From NCBI GenBank assembly GCA_964372275.1, contig CAYJRR010000042.1, positions 1 through 33,785 on the forward strand: a stretch of 33,785 nt of DNA, written 5' to 3'. The notes below the pieces were generated by a model that searched no databases, was not told where the DNA came from, and saw nothing but the letters and a program-made list of their open reading frames with translations. Shown in pieces: positions 15,414 through 20,510 of the stretch. This DNA is from CAYJRR01 sp964372275 [NCBI: uncultured bacterium]. GTDB lineage: Bacteria; CAYJRR01. Position numbers and translations under genes: made by a program. Numbering within the stretch: position 1 is the stretch's first letter; each line of letters opens with the position of its first letter.

Positions 15414-16172
15414 ATGGGACGTTTGGCAGGAAAGGTGGTTCTCGTCACCGGCGGGTCGCGCGGGATCGGCAGGGCCGTCGCCCGGGAGGCGGGTCGCGAA
15501 GGGGCGCGGGTCGCTCTCAGCTTTCGCGAGAAGGAGGAGGACGCGGAGGCGGTGGTGCGCGAGATCGCGTCCGGCGCCGTTCCGGGGAGCGGAGGCGAGG
15601 CGGCCGCCTTCCGCGCCGATCTGGCCCGGCCGGAGGCCGCCTCCGAGCTGGTCGACGCGGTGCTGCAACGCTTCGGGGCGATCGACGCGCTGGTGAACAA
15701 CGCGGGGATCGTCCGGGACGGCCTGGTCGCGGCGATGGAGGACGGCGACTGGGAGGAGGTGCTGCGGGTGAACGCCGGCGGCGTCTTCCGGATGTGCCGC
15801 GCCGTGGCGATGCCGATGATGCGCGCCAAGCGCGGGCGGATCGTCAACCTCTCGTCGGTCGCCGCGACGAAGCCCGGCCGCGGGCAGGCGAACTACGCCG
15901 CGAGCAAGGGGGCGATCGAAGCGCTCACCCGCGCGCTCGCGATCGAGCTCGCGCCGAAGGGGATCGCGGTGAACGCCGTCGCCCCCGGCGTCATCGAGAC
16001 CGAGATGACCGCCTTCGTGCGCGGCGCCGCGCCGGAGGAGGTCTTGGCGCACATCCCGTTCAAGCGCTACGGCTCGGCCGACGAGGTCGCGCGGGCCGTC
16101 CTGTTCCTGGCGAGCGACGAGGCGTCCTACATCACCGGCGCCGTCCTTCCGGTCGACGGCGGCTTCCGTTAG
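15414..16172 (+). CDS. fabG: 3-oxoacyl-ACP reductase
   Basis: A 252-residue short-chain dehydrogenase. It has the NADP(H)-binding TGGSRGIG motif near the start, NNAGI, the catalytic S148, Y161 and K165 (SSVAATK..., QANYAASKGA) with the 13-residue Ser-Tyr spacing of E. coli FabG, and the C-terminal YITGAVLPVDGG. It would reduce 3-oxoacyl-ACP to 3-hydroxyacyl-ACP. The ATG at 15414 is chosen because GGAGGG lies at 15405-15410; an upstream GTG at 15375 would overlap KS4. The gene converges on the FabL-like gene with a 4-base overlap, which ends this run of plus-strand genes. Confidence 0.9.
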   Translation: MGRLAGKVVLVTGGSRGIGRAVAREAGREGARVALSFREKEEDAEAVVREIASGAVPGSGGEAAAFRADLARPEAASELVDAVLQRFGAIDALVNNAGIVRDGLVAAMEDGDWEEVLRVNAGGVFRMCRAVAMPMMRAKRGRIVNLSSVAATKPGRGQANYAASKGAIEALTRALAIELAPKGIAVNAVAPGVIETEMTAFVRGAAPEEVLAHIPFKRYGSADEVARAVLFLASDEASYITGAVLPVDGGFR

Positions 16173-16948
16173 GCCAGGATCGAGTAGCCGCCGTCCAACG
16201 TGATCGTCTGGCCGTGGATCATCGAGGCCTTGGCGGAGACGAGGAACTCGGCGACGTCGGCGACGTCCTCGGGGGTGGTCAGGCGACCCATCGGGGTGCG
16301 CGCTTTGGAGACGGCGAGCAGCGCCTCCTTGTTCGGAAAGTGCTCCAGCGCGCCGGTCTCGACCAGGCCGGGGGCGATGGCGTTGACGGTGATCCCTTTC
16401 GGCCCCAGCTCCATCGCCAGCGCCCGGACGCTGGCCTCCAGCGCCGCCTTGGAGGCGCCGATCGCGCCGTAGAGCGGGATCGCCCGGGCCCCGCCCAACG
16501 ACGAGAGGGCGAGGATCCTCGACCCCGCCGGCATCGCGGGCGCGAGCGCGTTGGAGAGCAGCAGGAAGGCGCGCGCGTTGATCCCGACCGTCCAATCCCA
16601 GTGCTTGGCGGTCAGCTCCGTTGCCGCCTTCAGCACCCCCGAGGCGGCGTTGCTGACGAACAGGTCGAGCGAGCTCCAGGCGGCGAGGAGCTCGTCGGCG
16701 ATCCGCTTGCAGTCGGCCGCCTCGGCGAGGTTCCCCCGCAGCACGCGCGGCTCCTTCCCGCCGACGGCGCGGATCCGGTCGGCGGTGGCGTCGGCCTCGG
16801 CGTGGTTGGAGAAGTAGCTGAAGGCCACCTCCGCGCCGAGCAGCGCGAATCGGACGCACAGCGCCCGGCCGATCCCCCCGCTCCCCCCGGTGACGAAGGC
16901 CCTCTTTCCGTCGAGGAACCCGAGTCGCGAAGTTGGAGGAGGCGCCAT
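16169..16948 (-). CDS. fabL: FabL-type enoyl-ACP reductase (NADPH)
   Basis: A 259-residue SDR on the opposite strand to the rest of the cluster. The dinucleotide motif is TGGSGGIG (20-27). The active-site spacing is Y160-x6-K167, which is that of enoyl-ACP reductases and not of ketoreductases. The C-terminal half (ALEHFPNKEALL, PMGRLTTPEDVADV, FLVSAKASMIHGQTITLDGG) reads very like Bacillus subtilis FabL, the triclosan-tolerant enoyl reductase III. It would saturate trans-2-enoyl-ACP and so complete the elongation cycle. Its start is 94 bases from the divergent ACP gene. The close packing suggests it belongs to the same pathway, but separate transcription would allow the degree of saturation to be set independently, which is inference. 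Confidence 0.87.
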   Translation of the reverse strand: MAPPPTSRLGFLDGKRAFVTGGSGGIGRALCVRFALLGAEVAFSYFSNHAEADATADRIRAVGGKEPRVLRGNLAEAADCKRIADELLAAWSSLDLFVSNAASGVLKAATELTAKHWDWTVGINARAFLLLSNALAPAMPAGSRILALSSLGGARAIPLYGAIGASKAALEASVRALAMELGPKGITVNAIAPGLVETGALEHFPNKEALLAVSKARTPMGRLTTPEDVADVAEFLVSAKASMIHGQTITLDGGYSILA

Positions 16949-17006
16949 CGGGGCCGGAAGACTAGCACGGTTACCGCCCTACCCAGGGTGCGTGGGTTTC
17001 GCCGCG

Positions 17007-17036
17007 TTGACCCTCCGTCGGGGCGGGCGGTATCGT
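17007..17036 (+). promoter_or_regulatory. Candidate promoter of the ACP gene
   Basis: TTGACC (17007-17012) is followed after 18 bases by TATCGT (17031-17036). The ATG at 17043 lies seven bases after the -10, so the transcript would start at or next to the start codon (leaderless). A promoter is expected here because the antisense fabL gene separates the ACP operon from the genes upstream. Confidence 0.5.
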
Positions 17037-17042
17037 GGAAAC

Positions 17043-17510
17043 ATGTCCGCCCGTTCGGGCTCCATCGGGCCACTCCCCGAACCCCTGTCCTCCCCGCTTC
17101 CGGCGCCGGTTCCGGCGGTGTTCGACAAGGTGCGCGAGGCGTTCGCCGAGGCGCTCGGGGTCGAGGTGGACGAGGTGACGCTCAAGGCCCGGGTGATCGA
17201 CGATCTCGGAGCGGAGAGCCTCGACTTCCTGGACATCGCCTACCGGCTGGAGCAGACGTTCAAGGTCAAGATCCCGCGCGGCGAGATCAAACAGAAAAGC
17301 CAAGAAGGACTCGATCCGACCGAATGGGAGAAGGACGGGCTCCTCACCGAGAAGGCGCTCTCCAAGATCCGCGAAGTGATGCCGGAGGTCGACCCGGCCG
17401 CGGTCCAACCGGGGCTGCGCGCCAAGGACATCCCCCGGCTGTTCACGGTCGAGACCTTCTACCGGATCGTGGTGAAGCTCGTCGAAGAGAGGTCGGCCTC
17501 CGCGAGATGA
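17043..17510 (+). CDS. Extended, AcpXL-like acyl carrier protein
   Basis: A 155-residue protein whose centre is an ACP domain (about 25-90). The phosphopantetheine site is S59 in GAESLDFLDI, preceded by RVIDDLG. The run SLDFLDI followed by KIPRGE resembles AcpXL, the rhizobial carrier for very-long-chain fatty acids, more than the housekeeping ACP. Unlike the usual 78-92 residues, it has a Pro/Ser-rich N-terminal tail and about 65 residues after the domain (DPTEW, LTEKALSKIREVMPE, then FTVETFYRIVVKLVEE), which could form a docking helix pair. It overlaps acpS by ATGA, so the pair is co-translated and the ACP would be activated by its neighbour. It is probably the carrier used by all cluster enzymes. 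Confidence 0.87.
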   Translation: MSARSGSIGPLPEPLSSPLPAPVPAVFDKVREAFAEALGVEVDEVTLKARVIDDLGAESLDFLDIAYRLEQTFKVKIPRGEIKQKSQEGLDPTEWEKDGLLTEKALSKIREVMPEVDPAAVQPGLRAKDIPRLFTVETFYRIVVKLVEERSASAR

Positions 17511-17848
17511 TCCACGGCGTCGGGGTCGACCTCGTCGATCGCGCCCGTTTCCGCCGCTTCGCGCGCGATCACCGCCGGAGGCTCCGCGGGATCTTCACCC
17601 GCGCGGAGCGCGGGAACCGGCGGCTGGCCGAGGCGTTCTCGTTGAAGGAGGCGACGCTCAAGGCGCTCGGCGGGCTGTCGGGGTTCGAGGTCCGTTGGCG
17701 CGAGATCGAGACCATGGGCCGCGGCGGCCGCGTGCGTCTGGCCGGATCGGTGCGTGCCCACGCCGAGACGTTGGGGGTGCGGTCGGTCCATGGTGCCCTG
17801 GTTCGGCAGCGGGATGCCGTTCTGGCGATGGTGATCGCCGCCGCCTGA
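17507..17848 (+). CDS. acpS: Holo-ACP synthase (4'-phosphopantetheinyl transferase, AcpS type)
   Basis: A 113-residue AcpS-type transferase. The Mg-binding D8 in GVGVDLVD and the E48 in AFSLKEATLKALG are present, with the Phe and Lys of the FxxKEA motif. It moves phosphopantetheine from CoA to the Ser of apo-ACP. It is slightly shorter than E. coli AcpS (126), with the loss in the middle. The gene begins inside the stop of the ACP gene and stops 18 bases before the acyl-ACP-reductase-like gene. It may be specific for the extended ACP or serve the whole cell; the window cannot decide. Confidence 0.9.
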   Translation: MIHGVGVDLVDRARFRRFARDHRRRLRGIFTRAERGNRRLAEAFSLKEATLKALGGLSGFEVRWREIETMGRGGRVRLAGSVRAHAETLGVRSVHGALVRQRDAVLAMVIAAA

Positions 17849-17866
17849 GGCAACGGGATCGAACCG

Positions 17867-18910
17867 ATGCGATTCGGTTTCGTCGTCCATCCGCTGAACC
17901 CGGTGCAGCGCGGCCTGGTCGCCGTTCGCACGCTCTCCCCGGCGGCGATCGCCGGAAACGGCGGCGCCGGAGGTCGGGTCGCGACCTTTCACGCGGTGCG
18001 ATCGGCGTGCGGCGCGGAGACGGCCGGTTGCGTTCGCGCGGTTCCGATGCTTCCGGAGGCGATGCTCCGCGAGCAACAGGAGGCCGTCGAGCGCGTGGCC
18101 GTCGCGGTGCGCGCGCTCGCCGAATTCGACCGGGCCGACGTCGTGGGCCTGGGATCGCTGTGCGCGGTGGTGGGACTTCGCGGGGAGGAGGTCGCCAGGC
18201 GCTCGCCGGTGCCGGTGACGACCGGCTCGTCGTTCACCGCCTTCGCGGCGGTGCGCACGCTGGAGCGCACCGCGGCGGCGCTCGGCGAGCGCCTGCACGG
18301 GTCGACGGTGGCGGTGGCGGGCCATCCGGGCGCGTTGGCGGAGGGGATCGGGCGGCTCCTCGCGGCCCGGGGCGCGGACGTCGTCCCGATCGACGGACCG
18401 CGCCGGGGGACGATACCGGCGCCCGACCCCGCCGAGGCGGTGAGGCGGGCCGACTTCGTGGTCGGCGCCTCCTCCACCGGAGACGCGATCGATCCGGCGT
18501 GGCTCGTCCCCGGCTCGGTGGTCGTCGACGTGGCGGAGCCGCGCGACCTGCGCGGGCGGACGCCGGCCGAGGTGCTGGTCGTCGACGGCGAAAACGTCAC
18601 CGCCCCGCCGGACGCCTTCGCCGGAGGCCCCTTCACCCGTCTCTACTCGTTTGTCGTCGGCCACCGGGGCGGAACGGTCTACGCCTGCTTCGCCGAACCG
18701 GTCGTCCTGGCGCTGGAGCGTGAGGCGACCCCTTATTCTCTCGGGCGCACGATCGACGTCGAACGATCGGAGCGGATCGGGCGGCTGGCCGAGCGGCATG
18801 GATTCGTGGTCGACCGGCTGTTGCGCCACGGCCGCCGGGTCGCGCAGGCGTCGATCGACCGGGTCGCCGCGCGCCGCCGATCTGCTACGCTTCGCGAAGG
18901 TTCGCCATGA
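17867..18910 (+). CDS. Acyl-ACP reductase (AAR)-like protein, aldehyde-forming
   Basis: A 347-residue protein that follows cyanobacterial long-chain fatty acyl-ACP reductase (341 residues in Synechococcus elongatus) along its length. Shared points are GLGSLCAVVG (AAR: ALGGFTSI), TTGSSFTAF (TTGNTHTAY), the NADPH loop G152-x-x-G155-x-x-A158 after TVAVAG, ADFVVGASS, VVVDVAEPRDL, and above all YACFAE, where C274 sits at the position of the AAR nucleophile C294. The ending SLGRTIDVERSERIGRLAERHGF matches [24 protein letters not shown]. AAR takes an acyl group from ACP through a Cys thioester and reduces it to an aldehyde. The fold also resembles shikimate-dehydrogenase and glutamyl-tRNA-reductase domains, the main alternative. 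Directly behind ACP and acpS, it is the likely chain-release enzyme. Confidence 0.78.
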   Translation: MRFGFVVHPLNPVQRGLVAVRTLSPAAIAGNGGAGGRVATFHAVRSACGAETAGCVRAVPMLPEAMLREQQEAVERVAVAVRALAEFDRADVVGLGSLCAVVGLRGEEVARRSPVPVTTGSSFTAFAAVRTLERTAAALGERLHGSTVAVAGHPGALAEGIGRLLAARGADVVPIDGPRRGTIPAPDPAEAVRRADFVVGASSTGDAIDPAWLVPGSVVVDVAEPRDLRGRTPAEVLVVDGENVTAPPDAFAGGPFTRLYSFVVGHRGGTVYACFAEPVVLALEREATPYSLGRTIDVERSERIGRLAERHGFVVDRLLRHGRRVAQASIDRVAARRRSATLREGSP

Positions 18911-19374
18911 AACCGCCGCCGGTGAAGGTCGAAGTCGCGGGTCTCCGGATCGATCCGGTGACCAACATGCCGGTCCTGATCTTGGAGGCGCCCGAGACCG
19001 GCGAGCGCCTGCCGGTGTGGATCGGACTGGTGGAGGCGTCGGCGATCGCCACCCGCCTCGAACGGATCGAAACGCCGCGGCCGATGACCCATGATCTTCT
19101 GAAGAACGCGCTCGACGCCACCGGGGCGGCGGTCGTCCGGGTGGAGGTCTCCGAGGTGCGAGGCGACACCTTCCTGGCGGTGGTGGAGCTCGAGGTCGCC
19201 GGACGGAGGGTCGTCGTCGATTCCCGGCCCTCCGACGCCGTCGCGCTCGCGCTGCGCGCCGAGGCGCCGATCTTCATCGCCCGGGCGGTGCTGGAGGCGG
19301 CGAAGGGGACCTCGTTGGCGGCGTGGCCGGTCGCGTCGAGTCCGGTCGACGAACCCCCCGCGCCGGGGTGGTAA
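18907..19374 (+). CDS. Bifunctional nuclease (BFN/DUF151) domain protein, possibly prematurely stopped
   Basis: A 155-residue product. Residues about 5-135 are a BFN (DUF151) domain: VKVEVAGLRIDPVTNMPVLILE, LPVWIGLVEASAIATRLE, PRPMTHDLLKNAL, VVVDSRPSDAVALALRAEAPIFI. The family includes plant proteins with nuclease activity, while bacterial members are mostly of unknown function and occur near many unrelated genes. It starts in the stop of the AAR-like gene (ATGA). The frame ends at TAA 19372-19374, but the same frame continues for 37 codons with a tail typical of this family, so either the stop is a sequencing error, a recent mutation, or the tail is lost. See the next entry. Confidence 0.85.
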   Translation: MKPPPVKVEVAGLRIDPVTNMPVLILEAPETGERLPVWIGLVEASAIATRLERIETPRPMTHDLLKNALDATGAAVVRVEVSEVRGDTFLAVVELEVAGRRVVVDSRPSDAVALALRAEAPIFIARAVLEAAKGTSLAAWPVASSPVDEPPAPGW

Positions 19375-19485
19375 TCGCTGGAACGACTCCGGGCGCAGGT
19401 GGCCACCGGGGAGCGGCCGGCCGCCGACTGGCTCGAGCTGCTGAAGAGCCTCTCCCCGGAGGACTTCGGCAAGTTCAAGATGTGA
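19375..19485 (+). pseudogene. In-frame continuation of the BFN-domain gene after a TAA stop
   Basis: Reading on in the same frame past TAA gives 36 residues, ending in ADWLELLKSLSPEDFGKFKM and then TGA (19483-19485). A short ending of the form WLE..L.PEDFGKYKM is what I recall from many proteobacterial BFN-domain proteins, so this looks like the gene's original C-terminus. The intergenic space to the next gene is only two bases from this TGA, which also fits the longer gene being the ancestral form. No start codon with Shine-Dalgarno opens the tail as a separate gene. Confidence 0.6.
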
Positions 19486-19487
19486 CC

Positions 19488-20012
19488 GTGGACGATCCGC
19501 GCCTCCGCCACTTCCGCGGCAAGAGCCCCGTCCTCGGCGACGGGGTCTATCTCGATCCGTCCGCCCAGGTGATCGGCGACGTCGTCCTCGGGGGACGGTC
19601 GAGCGTCTGGATGAACGCGGTGGTGCGCGGCGATGTCCACCCGGTTCGGATCGGGGATCGCACCAACGTCCAGGACTTAAGCCTGGTGCACGTCACCGGC
19701 GGACGGCACGCGACGTTCGTCGGAAACGACGTGACGATCGGCCACCACGTGACGCTGCACGGCTGCCGCATCGGCGATCGGGTGCTGGTCGGCATCGGCG
19801 CGATCGTCCTCGACGGCGTCGAGGTCGGCGACGACACGATCGTCGCGGCGGCGTCGCTCCTCCCGCCGGGCAAGCGCTTTCCGCCCGGGGTGCTGCTGCG
19901 GGGCAGCCCGGCCGCGGTGGTGCGGGATCTCACGCCGGAGGAGCGCGCATCGCTCCGGGCCTCCGCCGAACGGTACGTCGCCTACGCCGACGAGTATCGC
20001 CGCGGAACGTGA
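19488..20012 (+). CDS. Gamma-carbonic-anhydrase-like hexapeptide-repeat protein
   Basis: A 174-residue left-handed beta-helix protein. Imperfect hexapeptide repeats run from about residue 15 to 135 (VYLDPSAQVIGDVVLGGRSSVWMNAVVRGD, VRIGDRTNVQD). The zinc-ligand pattern of the gamma-class carbonic anhydrase family (YrdA/PaaY) is present: VHVTGG, then IGHHVTLHGC, supplying three His. The C-terminal helix (LTPEERASLRASAERYVAYADEYR) is standard. The family hydrates CO2 or is inactive, and many members have no known substrate. The GTG at 19488 starts two bases after the extended BFN frame and aligns with the family's usual N-terminus. Its stop overlaps the GTG of the next gene. Confidence 0.88.
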   Translation: MDDPRLRHFRGKSPVLGDGVYLDPSAQVIGDVVLGGRSSVWMNAVVRGDVHPVRIGDRTNVQDLSLVHVTGGRHATFVGNDVTIGHHVTLHGCRIGDRVLVGIGAIVLDGVEVGDDTIVAAASLLPPGKRFPPGVLLRGSPAAVVRDLTPEERASLRASAERYVAYADEYRRGT

Positions 20013-20497
20013 TAGGGTCCGGATTGAAGGTGGGGAAGATCAAGACGCTTCGGGCGAGCTCCTGCTTCCGGGGATTCGAGCCCCGCGAGCTGGCTCTGGT
20101 CGCGTCGCTCCTCGAGGAACGGGAGCTGTTGCCGGGGGAACGCTTCCTCGACGAGGGATCGTCGACCGAGGGCTTGAGCCTCGTGGCCGCGGGGTCGATC
20201 GACCTCCGGACCCGATTGCCGTCGGGGGGCGAGTCGGCGCGGATGGCGATCGGCCCCGGTCGCTCCTTCGGAGAGCTCGCGCTGCTGGGTCGCGGTGGCG
20301 GGGGGGACGGCGGGGGGTTCGTCTCGGCCGCGGCCGGCGGCGAAGGGGCGCGACTCCTGACGTTGCGACCGGAGGCGTTCGACCGCCTGACCCGCGTCGA
20401 TTCCAAGGCCGCGGCCAAGCTGCTCCGGAACCTGCTGGCCGAGTTTGGGCGGGTGGCCCGGGACGCGGCGGAGCCGCTCAAGAAGCTTCTGGGGTAG
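20009..20497 (+). CDS. Cyclic-nucleotide-binding-domain protein (binding site degenerate)
   Basis: A 162-residue protein with one cNMP-binding-type jelly roll (about 14-140): FRGFEPRELALVASLLEERELLPGERFLDEG, LSLVAAGSIDL, then the GPGRSFGELALLG phosphate-binding cassette. In functional domains this is followed by an Arg that contacts the cyclic phosphate (R-[ST]-A). Here the segment is a Gly/Asp-rich loop and GGFVSAAAGG, without that Arg. No helix-turn-helix or other output domain follows, only a helix (KAAAKLLRNLLAEFGRVARD). It may therefore not bind cAMP or cGMP. It starts with GTG overlapping the previous stop and ends 13 bases before mutS. Role unknown. Confidence 0.75.
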   Translation: MIGSGLKVGKIKTLRASSCFRGFEPRELALVASLLEERELLPGERFLDEGSSTEGLSLVAAGSIDLRTRLPSGGESARMAIGPGRSFGELALLGRGGGGDGGGFVSAAAGGEGARLLTLRPEAFDRLTRVDSKAAAKLLRNLLAEFGRVARDAAEPLKKLLG

Positions 20498-20510
20498 GGG
20501 ACGTGAGCCG

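Noticed and set aside
8866-18910. Modular polyketide synthase or nonribosomal peptide synthetase
   Set aside because: All domains are separate single-function proteins; no fused KS-AT-ACP or adenylation domain is present.
8866-18910. Classic aryl polyene locus
   Set aside because: No acyl-CoA ligase, ammonia lyase, methyltransferase, glycosyltransferase or thioesterase of that pathway is present, and an enoyl reductase and AAR-like protein are, which do not fit a polyene.
17867-18910. Shikimate dehydrogenase (aroE)
   Set aside because: The NADP-binding half fits that fold, but the N-terminal shikimate-binding motifs are missing and the AAR motif with Cys is present.
19372-19374. Selenocysteine or programmed recoding at the BFN stop
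   Set aside because: The codon is TAA, not TGA, and no stem-loop or slippery site is obvious nearby.
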